A DNA stretch of 64,000 nt, taken from positions 40,269,986 through 40,333,985 of the forward strand of contig CM047431.1 in assembly GCA_026168455.1 (NCBI GenBank), in the 5' to 3' direction. The DNA comes from Theocolax elegans. Lineage: Eukaryota; Arthropoda; Insecta; Hymenoptera; Cerocephalidae. The notes beneath the pieces are model-generated. The model was not told the DNA's origin and searched no databases. It saw only the letters and a list, made by a program, of their open reading frames with translations. The stretch's first letter is position 1. The number at the start of each line of letters is the position of its first letter. The translations under genes were made by a program, and so were the position numbers. Below, piece by piece: positions 1 to 11,295 of this stretch.

Positions 1-3000
1 CAAGGGAGCAAATCTAAAAAAATGAAAAAATTTCGACTTCTTAGACGGTTTATGCGTGTATTTACGTGTAAATATGCATTTGAAGTCAATCCACCCGGCT
101 AGGAACGAAATCTTAAAAAAATAAAAATTTCGACTTCTTAGACGGTTTATGCGTGTATTGACGTGTAAATATGCATTTTGAATTCAATCCACCCGGCTAT
201 GGAACGAAATCTTAAAAAAATAAAAATTTCGACTTCTAGACGGTTTATGCGTGTATTTACGTGTAAATATGCATTTGAATTCAATCCACCCGGCTATGGA
301 GCGAAATTCTTAAAAAAATAAAAAATTTCGACTTCTTAGATCGGTTTATGCGTGTATTTTACGTGTAAATATGCATTTGAGTCAATCCACCCGCTATGGA
401 ACGAATCTTAAAAGAATAAAAATTTCGACTTCTTAGCCGTCTTATGCGTGTATTTGCGTGTAATATGCATTTGAATTCAATCCACCCGGCTATGGAACGA
501 AATCTTAAAAAAATAAAAATTTCGACTTCTTAGACGGTTTATGCGTGTATTTACGTGTAAATATGCATTTGAATTCAATCCACCCGGCATATGGAGCAAA
601 ATCTAAAAAAATGAAAAATTTCGACTTCTTAGACGGTTTATGCGTGTATTTACGTGTAAATATGCATTTGAATTCAATCCACCCGGCAATGGAACGAAAT
701 CTTAAAAAATAAAAATTTCGACTTCTTAGACGGTTTATGCGTGTATTTACGTGTAAATATGCATTTGAAATTCAATCCACCCGGCAAGGGAACGAAAATC
801 TTAAAAAAATGAAAAATTTCGACTTCTTAGACGGTTATGCGTGTATTTACGTGTAAATATGCATTTGAATTCAATCCACCCGGCTATGGAACGAAATCTT
901 AAAAAAATAAAAATTCGACTTCTTAGACGGTTTATGCGTGTATTACGTGTAAATATGCATTTGAATTCAATCCGCCCGGCCATGGAACGAATCTTAAAAA
1001 ATAAAAATTTCGTCTTCTTAGACGGTTATGCGTGTATTTACGTGTAAATATGCATTGAATTCAATCCACCCAGCCATGGAACGAAATCTTAAAAAATATA
1101 AAAATTTCGTATTCTTAGACGGTTTATGCGTGTATTTACGTGTAAATATGCATTTGAATTCAATCCACCCGGCATGGAACGAATCTAAAAAAATAAAAAT
1201 TTCGACTTCTTAAACAGTTTATGCGTGTATTTACGTGTAAATATTCATTTGAATTCAATCCACCCGGCCATGGAACGAAATCTTAAAAAAATAAAAATTT
1301 CGTCTTCTTAGACGGTTTATGCGTGTATTTGCGTGTAAATATGCATTTGAATTCATCCACCCGGCTATGGAACGAAATCTTAAAAAATAAAATTCCGACT
1401 TCTTAGACGGTTTATGTGCGATTTACGTGTAATATGCATTTGAATTCAATCCACCCGGCTAATGAGAGCAAAATCTTAAAAAATGAAAATTTCGAACTTC
1501 TTAGAACAGTTTATGCTTGTATTTACGTGTAAATAGGCATTTGAATTCAATCCACCCGGCATGGAACGAAATCTTAAAAAAATAAAAATTTCGACTTCTT
1601 AGACGGTTTATGCGTGTATTTACGTGTAAATATGCATTTGAATTCAATCCACCCGGCATGGAACGAAATCTTAAAAAAATAAAAATTTCGACTTCTTAGA
1701 CGGTTTATGCGTGTATTTCGTGTAATATGCATTTGAATTCAATCCATCCGGCTATGAACGGAATCTTAAAAAAATAAAAATTTCGACTCTCTTAACAGTT
1801 TATGCGTGTATTTACGTGTAAATATGCATTTGAATTCAATCCACCCGGCCGATGGACGAAATCTTAAAAAATAAAAATTTCGACTTCTTAGACGGTTTAT
1901 GCGTGTATTTACGTGTAATATGCATTTGAATTCAATCCACCCGGCAAGGGAGCAAAATCTAAAAAAATGAAAAATTTCGACTTCTTAGACGTTTATGCGT
2001 GTATTTACGTGTAAATATGCATTTGAATTCATCCACCCGGCTATGGAACGAAATCTTAAAAAATAAAAATTTCGACTTCTTAACAGTTTATGCGTGTATT
2101 TACGTGTAAATATGCATTTGAATTCAATCCACCCGGCATGGAACGAAATCTTAAAAAAATAAAAATTTCGACTTCTTAACGGTTTATGCGTGTATTTACG
2201 TGTAAATATGCATTTGAATTCAATCCACCCGGCATGGAACGAAATCTTAAAAAATAAAAATTTCGATTCTTAGACGGTTTATGCGTGTATTTACGTGTAA
2301 ATATGCATTTGAATTCAATCCACCCGGCATGGAACGAAATCTTAAAAAAATAAAATTTCGACTTCTTAACAGTTTATGCGTGTATTTACGTGTAAATATG
2401 CATTTGAATTCAATCCACCCGGCAAGGGAAGCAAATCTAAAAAATGAAAAATTTCGACTTCTTAGACGGTTTATGCGTGTATTTACGTGTAAATATGCAT
2501 TTGAAGTCAATCCACCCGGCTATGGAACGAAATCTTAAAAAATAAAATTTCGACTTCTTAGACGGTTTATGCGTGTATTTACGTGTAAATATGCATTTGA
2601 ATTCAATCCACCCGGCCTATGGAACGAAATCTTAAAAAATAAAAATTTCGACTTCTTAGACGGTTTATGCGTGTATTTACGTGTAAATATGCATTTGAAT
2701 TCAATCCACCCGGCATGGAACGAAATCTTAAAAAATAAAAATTTCGACTTCTAGACGGTTTATGCGTGTATTTACGTGTAAATATGCATTTGAATTCAAT
2801 CCAACCCGGCAATGGAACGAAATCTTAAAAAAATAAAAATTTCGACTTCTTAGACGGTTTATGCGTGTATTTACGTGTAAATATGCATTTGAATTCAATC
2901 CACCCGGCTATGGAACGAAATCTTAAAAAAATAAAAATTTCGACTTCTCTAGACGGTTTATGCGTGTATTTAGTGTAAATATGCATTTGAATTCAATCCA

Positions 3001-4779
3001 CCCGGCTATGGAACGAAATCTTAAAAAATAAAATTTCGACTCTTAGACGGTTTATGCGTGTATTTACGTGTAAATATGCATTTGAATTCAATCCACCCGG
3101 CTATGGAACGAATTCTTAAAAAATAAAATTTCGATTCTAGACGGTTTATGCGTGTATTTACGTGTAAATATGCATTTGAATTCAATCCACCCGGCTATGG
3201 AACGAATCTTAAAAAAATAAAATTTCGACTTCTTAGACGGTTATGCGTGTATTTACGTGTAAATATGCATTTGAATTCAATCCACCCGGCTATGGAACGA
3301 AATCTTAAAAAAATAAAAATTTCGACTTCTTAGACGGTTTATGCGTGTATTTACGTGTAAATATGCATTTGAATTCAATCCACCCGGCTATGGAACGAAA
3401 TCTTAAAAAATAAAAATTTCGACTTCTTAGACGGTTATGCGTGTATTTACGTGTAAATATGCATTTGAATTCAATCCACCCGGCTATGGAACGAAATCTT
3501 AAAAAAATAAAAATTTCGACTTCTTAGACGGTTTATGCGTGTATTTACGTGTAAATATGCATTTGAATTCAATCCACCCGGCTATGGAACGAAATCTTAA
3601 AAAATAAAATTTCGACTTCTTAGACGGTTTATGCGTGTATTTACGTGTAAATATGCATTTGAATTCAATCCACCCGGCTATGGAACGAAATCTTAAAAAA
3701 ATAAAAATTTCGACTTCTTAGACGGTTTATGCGTGTATTTACGTGTAAATATGCATTTGAATTCAATCCACCCGGCTATGGAACGAAAATCTTAAAAAAT
3801 AAAAATTTCGACTTCTTAGACGGTTTATGCGTGTATTTACGTGTAAATATGCATTTGAATTCAATCCACCCGGCTATGGAACGAAATCTTAAAAAAATAA
3901 AAATTTCGACTTCTTAGACGGTTTATGCGTGTATTACGTGTAAATATGCATTTGAATTCAATCACCCGGCTATGGAACGAAATCTTAAAAAATAAAAATT
4001 TCGACTTCTTAGACGGTTTATGCGTGTATTTACGTGTAAATATGCATTTGAATTCAATCCACCCGGCTATGGAACGAAATCTTAAAAAAATAAAAATTTC
4101 GACTTCTTAGACGGTTTATGCGTGTATTTACGTGTAAATATGCATTTGAATTCAATCCACCCGGCTATGGAACGAAATTTTAAAAAAATAAAAATTTCGA
4201 CTTCTTAGAAGGTTTATGCGTGTATTTATGTGTAAATATGCATTTGAGTCAATCCACCCGGCTATGGAACGAAATCTTAAAAGAATAAAAATTTCGACTT
4301 CTCAGCCGTCTTATGCGTGTATTTGCGTGTAAATATGCATTTGAATTCAATCCACCCGGCTATGGAACGAAATCTTAAAAAAATAAAAATTTCGACTTCT
4401 TAGACGGTTTATGCGTGTATTTACGTGTAAATATGCATTTGAATTCATCCACCCGGATATGGAGCAAAATCTAAAAAAATGAAAAATTTCGACTTCTTAG
4501 ACGGTTTATGCATGCTTACGTGTAAATATGCACTTGAATTCAATCCACCCGGCTATGGAACGAAATCTTAAAAAAATAAAAATTTCGACTTCTTAGACGG
4601 TTTATGCGTGTCTTTACGTGTAAATATGCATTTGAAATCAATCCACCCGGCAAGGGAGCAAAATCTAAAATAATGAAAAATTTCGACTTCTTAGACATTT
4701 ATGCGTGTATTTACGTGTAAATATGCATTTGAATTCAATCCTCCGGGCTATGGAACGAAATCTTAAAAAAATAAAAATT

Positions 4780-7760
4780 TCGACTTCTTAAACAGTTTAT
4801 GCGTGTATTTACGTGTAAATATGCATTTGAATTCAATCCGCCCGGCCATGGAACGAAATCTTAAAAAAATAAAAATTTCGTCTTCTTAGACGGTTTATGC
4901 GTGTATTTACGTGTAAATATGCATTTGAATTCAATCCACCCGGCCATGGAACGAAATCTTAAAAATATAAAAATTTCGTATTCTTAGACGGTTTATGCGT
5001 GTATTTACGTGTAAATATGCATTTGAATTCAATCCACCCGGCCATGGAACGAAATCTTAAAAAAATAAAAATTTCGACTTCTTAAACAGTTTATGCGTGT
5101 ATTTACGTGTAAATATTCATTTGAATTCAATCCACCCGGCCATGGAACGAAATCTTAAAAAAATAAAAATTTCGTCTTCTTAGACGGTTTATGCGTGTAT
5201 TTGCGTGTAAATATGCATTTGAATTCATCCACCCGGCTATGGAACGAAATCTTAAAAAAATAAAAATTCCGACTTCTTAGACGGTTTATGCGTGTAATAT
5301 GCATTTGAATTCTATCCACCCGGCTATGGAACGAAACCTTAAAAAAATAAAACTTTCGACTTCTTAGCCGTCTTATGCGTGTATTTGCGTGTAAATATGC
5401 ATTTGAATTCAATCCACCCGGCCATGGAACGAAATCTTAAAAAAATAAAAATTTCGACTTCTTAGACGGTTTATGCGTGTATTTACGTGTAAATATGCAT
5501 TTGAATTCAATCCACCCGGCTATGGAACGAAATCTTAAAAAAATAAAAATTTCGACTTCTTAGACGGTTTATGCGTGTATTTACGTGTAAATATGCATTT
5601 GAATTCAATCCACCCGGCTATGGAACGAAATCTTAAAAAAATAAAAATTTCGACTACTTAGACGGTTTATGCGTGTATTTACGTGTAAATATGCATTTGA
5701 ATTCAATCCTCCGGGCTATGGAACGAAATCTTAAAAAAATAAAAATTTCGACTTCTTAAACAGTTTATGCGTGTATTTACGTGTAAATATTCATTTGAAT
5801 TCAATCCACCCGGCCATGGAACGAAATCTTAAAAAAATAAAAATTTCGTCTTCTTAGACGGTTTATGCGTGTATTTGCGTGTAAATATGCATTTGAATTC
5901 ATCCACCCGGCTATGGAACGAAATCTTAAAAAATAAAAATTTCGACTTCTTAGACGGTTTATGCGTGTACGTGTAAATATGCATTGAATTCAATTCCACC
6001 CGGCTATGGAACGAAACTCTTAAAAAAATAAAACTTTCGACTTCTTAGCCGTCTTATGCGTGTATTTACGTGTAAATATGCATTTGAATTCAATCCACCC
6101 GGCCATGGAACGAAAATCTTAAAAAAATAAAAATTTCGACTTCTTAGACAGTTTATGCGTGTATTTACGTGTAAATATGCATTTGAATTCAATCCCCCGG
6201 CTATGGAACGAAATCTTAAAAAATAAAAATTTCGACTTCTTAGACGGTTTTATGCGTGTATTTACGTGTAAATATGCATTTGAATTCAATCCACCCGGCC
6301 TATGGAACGAAATCTTAAAAAAATAAAAATTCGACTCCTTAGACGGTTTATGCGTGTATTTACGTGTAAATATGCATTTGAATTCAATCCACCCGGCCAT
6401 GGAACGAAATCTTAAAAAATAAAAATTTCGACTTCTTAAACAGTTTATGCGTGTATTTACGTGTAAATATTCATTTGAATTCAATCCACCCGGCCATGGA
6501 ACGAAATCTTAAAAAAATAAAAATTTCGTCTTCTTAGACGGTTTATGCGTGTATTTGCGTGTAAATATGCATTTGAATTCATCCACCCGGCTATGGAACG
6601 AAATCTTAAAAAAATAAAAATTCCGACTTCTTAGACGGTTTATGCGTGTAATATGCATTTGAATTCTATCCACCCGGCTATGGAACGAAACCTTAAAAAA
6701 TAAAACTTTCGACTTCTTAGCCGTCTTATGCGTGTATTTGCGTGTAAATATGCATTTGAATTCAATCCACCGGCCATGGAACGAAATCTTAAAAAAATAA
6801 AAATTTCGACTTCTTAGACGGTTTATGCGTGTATTTACGTGTAAATATGCATTTGAATTCAATCCACCCGGCTATGGAACGAAATCTTAAAAAAATAAAA
6901 ATTTCGACTTCTTAGACGGTTTATGCGTGTATTTACGTGTAAATATGCATTTGAATTCAATCCACCCGGCTATGGAACGAAATCTTAAAAAATAAAAATT
7001 TCGACTACTTAGACGGTTTATGCGTGTATTTACGTGTAAATATGCATTTGAATTCAATCCTCCGGGCTATGGAACGAAATCTTAAAAAAATAAAAATTTC
7101 GACTTCTTAAACAGTTTATGCGTGTATTTACGTGTAAATATTCATTTGAATTCAATCCACCCGGCCATGGAACGAAATCTTAAAAAAATAAAAATTTCGT
7201 CTTCTTAGACGGTTTATGCGTGTATTTGCGTGTAAATATGCATTTGAATTCATCCGCCCGGCTATGGAACGAAATCTTAAAAAAATAAAAATTCCGACTT
7301 CTTAGACGGTTTATGCGTGTAATATGCATTTGAATTCAATTCACCCGGCTATGGAACGAAACCTTAAAAAAATAAAACTTTCGACTTCTTAGCCGTCTTA
7401 TGCCTGTATTTGCGTGTAAATATGCATTTGAATTCAATCCACCCGGCCATGGAACGAAATCTTAAAAAAATAAAAATTTCGACTTCTTAGACGGTTTATG
7501 CGTGTATTTACGTGTAAATATGCATTTGAATTCAATCCACCCGGCTATGGAACGAAATCTTAAAAAAATAAAAATTTCGACTTCTTAGACGGTTTATGCG
7601 TGTATTTACGTGTAAATATGCATTTGAATTCAATCCACCCGGCTATGGAACGAAATCTTAAAAAAATAAAAATTACGACTCCTTAGACGGTTTATGCGTG
7701 TATTTACGTGTAAATATGCATTTGAATTCAATCCACCCGGCAATGGAGCAAAATCTAAAA
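4780..7760. repeat. Higher-order repeat of 7 satellite monomers (about 675 bp)
   Basis: A diagnostic monomer variant containing AAACTTTCGACTTCTTAGCC recurs at about 5350, 6031, 6703 and 7375, that is at intervals of 681, 672 and 672 bp. Other variants (TAAACAGTTTATGCG, the TATTCATTTG form, CCTCCGGGCTATGG) recur in the same order between these marks. The outer limits are approximate. Confidence 0.8.
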
Positions 7761-7999
7761 AAATGAAAAATTTCGACTTCTTAGACGGTTTATGCGTGTA
7801 TTTACGTGTAAAAATGCATTTGAAAACAATCCACCCGGCAAGGGAGCAAAATCTCAAAAAATGAAAAATTTCAACTTCTTAGACGGTTTATGCGTGTATT
7901 TACGTGTAAATATGCATATGAACTCAATCCACCCGGCTATGAAATGAAATCTTAAAAAAATAAAAATTTCGACTTTTTAGACGGTTTACGCGTGTATTT

Positions 8000-8003
8000 A
8001 CGT
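8000..8003. repeat. Target-site duplication ACGT, left copy of element 1
   Basis: ACGT directly precedes the TGTCAC end of the left LTR and recurs right after the other LTR at 20220-20223. It is the ACGT of the satellite motif TTTACGTGTAAAT. Four bases suits a Ty3/gypsy integrase. Confidence 0.85.
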
Positions 8004-8368
8004 TGTCACGTACAGTGAGTGTGTGTGTGGGTGAGATTGCGGTTGGCTGCGTATTTAAATGCAAGCACTATTGAAGGATCGGAATCGACCGCTTCAGTCG
8101 CGAGATAATTCGTTTCTATTTGAGGTGCGGACGATTCCTTACTTGTTGATTTTTGTGTGTTAATAATTGACCTAATTATGTGTCGGATTCGCGCGGGTGT
8201 GAGTTTATAATTTGTGTACCTATTGCAAGGTGGCAATTTTGAGCGTTCCGCGCGCGAGGCTTTTGTTGACGCGCGCTTGCTCGCGATTTCCGAGCAATAC
8301 GTACGATTGCGAAAGGGTTCGCGGTTCAAGGTACGTCGATCTAGATTTACCTATGATCGTACGTGACA
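8004..8368 (-). repeat. 3' LTR of element 1 (in element orientation)
   Basis: 365 bp, ends TGTCACGTAC and GTACGTGACA, a perfect 10-bp terminal inverted repeat. It is collinear without gaps with the other LTR and differs at five single positions. A TATAAA on the minus strand at 8209-8204 is a plausible U3 core promoter. No AATAAA poly(A) signal was found. The minus strand is open for 107 codons, but four of the five LTR differences change that frame, so it is not a convincing gene. Confidence 0.93.
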
Positions 8369-8373
8369 CGTCC

Positions 8374-8393
8374 GAAGCCGCGTCGACGGCTTC
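8374..8393 (-). other. Perfect hairpin next to the 3' LTR of element 1
   Basis: GAAGCCG and CGGCTTC form a 7-bp perfect stem around a 6-base loop, five bases inside the LTR boundary. A polypurine tract for plus-strand priming is expected here; the only purine-rich run (GACGAGGAAG) lies about 20 bases further in. Confidence 0.5.
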
Positions 8394-8800
8394 CTCGTCG
8401 TCGCTACGTGCGAACTTTAACTGAGACGAAAAAATTTTAATTTTTTTTTTGCGTGCGGTGCGATTTTTGTATGTGTGTGTGTGCGTGTATAGCCGCGTGC
8501 TATTTTACATGTGTTTGTAGTCTTTCTTCTTAATACAATTTGTTTGCTATATAGTTGATTACGCTATAAGATGTACATTATTTAAATAATATGTAATATA
8601 ATATGTAATATGGTACAGTATGATTTGCGCATAATATAAGTACATGTTTATTCGTTTTGGTGATAATGTTTATATGTTGATAAGGCTTCTGAAATAAAAT
8701 AATAATTATTGGTAATTTAGGCGTTTTGTGGTTCGACAACTGGGGTATTGTTTGGGGTTGTCGTGTTATTGAACCAGTGTCGCAGTTGATTTATATTTGC

Positions 8801-9124
8801 TTAATGGTGGGGGTTGGGTCTGTGTCCTTTGCATTCGTGATATTTGGGAAGCGCGATTTTCCATGCCACGAGAATTAAGATTATGCATATGATTGATGCT
8901 CCGGTGGAGCCGGTTGTGTATTTGAATGTGTTTAGTGTTTTTTTCATTGACTTGTATTCGCTTAGCGCGCGTGCTTTTTGAGTAATTTCGTGAAGGGTCA
9001 TTCCGGATTTTAGGGTTTTACTCTGTGCGTTATTATGCGTGATCGTTAGTGCTGTCTTCTCTGAATTTAGTATTTCGTTTATGGAGTCTGCGACGTTTTT
9101 TATTATCGGTATTGTTTTTCGTCC
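8801..9124 (-). pseudogene. Env-like C-terminal remnant with a transmembrane segment
   Basis: An open minus-strand frame of about 107 codons runs from just after a stop at 9125-9127 to the stop at 8801. It holds a polar, possibly helical N-terminal two thirds, then a roughly 17-residue hydrophobic stretch (IICIILILVAW) followed by a short basic, His-rich tail. Position between integrase and the 3' LTR, a single C-terminal membrane anchor and a short cytoplasmic tail fit the end of an errantivirus-type envelope protein. No upstream ectodomain, furin site or signal peptide was found, so most of env is lost or unrecognisable. A branch-point-like CTAAC with CTTACAG just upstream (about 9150-9175, minus strand) could be an acceptor for a spliced env RNA. 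The env identity is inferred, not shown by a motif. Confidence 0.45.
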
Positions 9125-9282
9125 TTAAGGGGTGCTACTGGTGCCCTAAACTGTAAGGTTAGTTTTCTAAGGTTAGTGTGTTCCCTTCTTTAATCTTTCG
9201 GGACCATAGCGGAGAAAGAATTTTTGAAAAATGTCGGTTAGTTAGTCTGTAATGCGCTTTTAACGTTTATTTTCGCGGTGTG

Positions 9283-9286
9283 TATA

Positions 9287-9345
<59 letters not shown>
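9283..9345. repeat. TA-dinucleotide microsatellite
   Basis: Nearly uninterrupted TA repeats with a few TG or TC interruptions, inside the 3' noncoding region of element 1. Confidence 0.9.
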
Positions 9346-10419
9346 CTATATATGGTTATCGGTTTATGCTTTGTTCCGTGTTTCTTTCTCGCGATTGCAT
9401 TTGCGTTGCAGCGCGTATGCGCCTTTAGACGCTTGCCGGTCTATGCTTTACTTAGTCCTAGGCGTAAGGTGCATTTGATTGCATGTTACGGATTCGCGGC
9501 CTCCCATTTACTGGAGGCCGTGTTTTATTGTTCTTTCCTCCGCTAGGTATCGTTGTTTTGAAAAAATCTCATGACTTACCACGTGCGCGGTTGGTCGATG
9601 AATTAATGTTTTGATGTCTTTTAAAGTTTTGCCGGAATAAATTTTTACTATATCAATACTAACTTCACGTTATAATTCTCCTTGATTTCTGTACTTTGGT
9701 AAATCGGTTCTATGGTGTGCATTATTACATGTGTGTAGATTTGTATGAGTATGTATGTATATATATAATATATATATATATTATCCGTACGTGAAATTAA
9801 TGTTGGTGGTTAACATATACATTTTCCATCTGATTATCCCTTAGTGTTAATTAACTATTGGTGTCTACTATTTATTATTGTTATTACGATTATTGTTAAG
9901 TTGTAAATTAATATTTATTGCTTAAATTTTGTATTTTTCGAAATTTTGATGATGTGGGTACCTTAATTAGGTCAAAATTTGCATAAATCCGAAAGTTGCA
10001 AATTAAATGTAAAATGCAATAACTCGGAAAATAATGGATCTAAAATTTGCAAAAAGGGCTGGTAATTGTTAATTAAGGGCTCTCTTCCTGATTTTAGCAA
10101 AATTTTTGCAATATGTTTAATTTTGAAAATTTATTTTTTGTACCTTATTGATATCGTTTTAGCGGAGCTTCTTAAGTGTGGTTACATGTGTTTTTTATGT
10201 TATAATAATTTATTTCCCTTTAAAACTGATTTTGCTCGTAATTCGGGCGTTTATAATGATTTTGAAAATTTTATTTATTGTAATTTTGCAATTAAGGTAT
10301 GGGGTCTTTATAACTATAAAATAATGTTTTTGCGATTTTAATTGTTAACAATATTAAATTATTTATAATGTAATTTGTCAGGAAATGTTTTTTTCGTTTA
10401 TTTTTGAATTAGTAATGCT

Positions 10420-11010
10420 CCTAAGTATATAAAAGTATATAGGTTGCATATTCGTATATTGCAAAATTTTAATTAACAAATTCATAACTTGTTTCCTAAT
10501 TGTCGTATCGTCTTCGATTTTGCTTGTAATTTGTTAATTGTGGTTGAGGTTTTGATTAATCCATGAAATGTTGCTAAATTCTATTTATTTATTAATAATA
10601 TTTATTTATTTATATTTTCTTTTCTTATAATACCGATTTTTTTTATCTTGTATTATATTCGTTAGTATTATATCTATATAAAAGTATATGGGTGATTTTC
10701 TCTAGCTTGCATATTCTTAATTAACAATTTCATAACTCGACACCTAATTATCGGGTGCTTCTGGTTTTTGTTTTTTTTTTTGTTAGTTGGGGTTACAGTT
10801 TTGGTGTCTACCAAAACATTTGTTAATTTGATTTATTTATTAATAATTTTTAAATTGTTTATGATTTTATGTATTATGATGTTCCCTTTTTTTTATTGTT
10901 TTATTGTACGCGTGCGATTTACAGCTACATAAATGTATCTGGTCCATTTTTGAAGATGTATTTTCTTAATTAACAATTTGATTGCTCGAGGTTTAATTAT
11001 TATATTGGTC
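10420..11010. repeat. Degenerate tandem repeat, period about 245-250 bp
   Basis: A block made of a TATAAAAGTATAT-like motif, a TTGCATATT-like motif, CTTAATTAACAATTT, ATAACTCG and CCTAATTATCG recurs at about 10426-10510, 10669-10755 and 10921-11005. A possible earlier, weaker copy starts near 9960. Copies are clearly related by motif order but diverged. It lies entirely in the 3' noncoding part of element 1. Confidence 0.65.
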
Positions 11011-11295
11011 TAATTTTTTTTTGTAAATTATCTACTGGGTGGATATTTCGGATATGTGGTGAAATATTAACATGTATTCACTTATTTATTGTTATTATCT
11101 AATTTATTTATGAATTCTGTAGCGTTTTTTTTTTTTTATGATTTTACTGATTTATTATCCTGATTTAAATACCCTTGTTGATTATTATAATTTAATTGAG
11201 AGGTTAGTATGATTAATAATTATTACGCGCCTTTGGCGCGTCCGTTAGCCGCGCTAATACGACCAAACTTAGGGTTTTATTTTGCATTTTATGTT

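Larger units (their letters stand above)
1..8003. repeat. Satellite array, block 1 (monomer about 96-98 bp)
   Basis: Head-to-tail tandem copies of an AT-rich monomer fill this stretch without interruption, roughly 80 copies by length. Each monomer holds, in order, a CGACTTCTTAGACGG segment, ATGCGTGTATTTACGTGT, a TATGCATTTGAATTC segment (NsiI and EcoRI sites), CCACCCGGC, a variable ATGGAACGAAAT or AAGGGAGCAAAAT segment, and an A-tract TTAAAAAAATAAAAATTT. Monomers differ by point changes and 1-2 base indels; indels are densest in the first 3 kb. The array is already in progress at base 1, so it extends left of the window. Short open frames here arise from the repeat and change every monomer because the period is not a multiple of three. 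Not CRISPR: there are no unique spacers. Confidence 0.97.
9128..11295. other. Long AT-rich 3' region of element 1, no gene recognised
   Basis: Between the integrase stop and the env-like remnant lie about 2.2 kb of AT-rich sequence with a TA-dinucleotide run at about 9283-9345, another at about 9760-9782, and a degenerate repeat at 10420-11010. Open frames here, for example on the plus strand at 9278-9546 and 10066-10341, follow from TA runs or AT richness and show no domain. An env gene may once have occupied this place. Confidence 0.6.

Noticed and set aside
1..8003. Many 60-120 codon open frames in the satellite, with recurring peptides
   Set aside because: They arise from reading a 96-98-bp repeat; the frame changes each monomer and stops follow within about two units. 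No start context or domain.
8006..8329. 107-codon minus-strand frame within the LTR, also at 19857-20180
   Set aside because: Four of five LTR differences change the residue, and no domain is seen; it follows from GC-rich sequence with few stops.
9278..9546. Plus-strand frames of Tyr/Ile repeats
   Set aside because: Translation of a TA microsatellite.
10066..10341. 91-codon plus-strand frame
   Set aside because: AT-rich, hydrophobic chance frame antisense to the element; no homology recognised.
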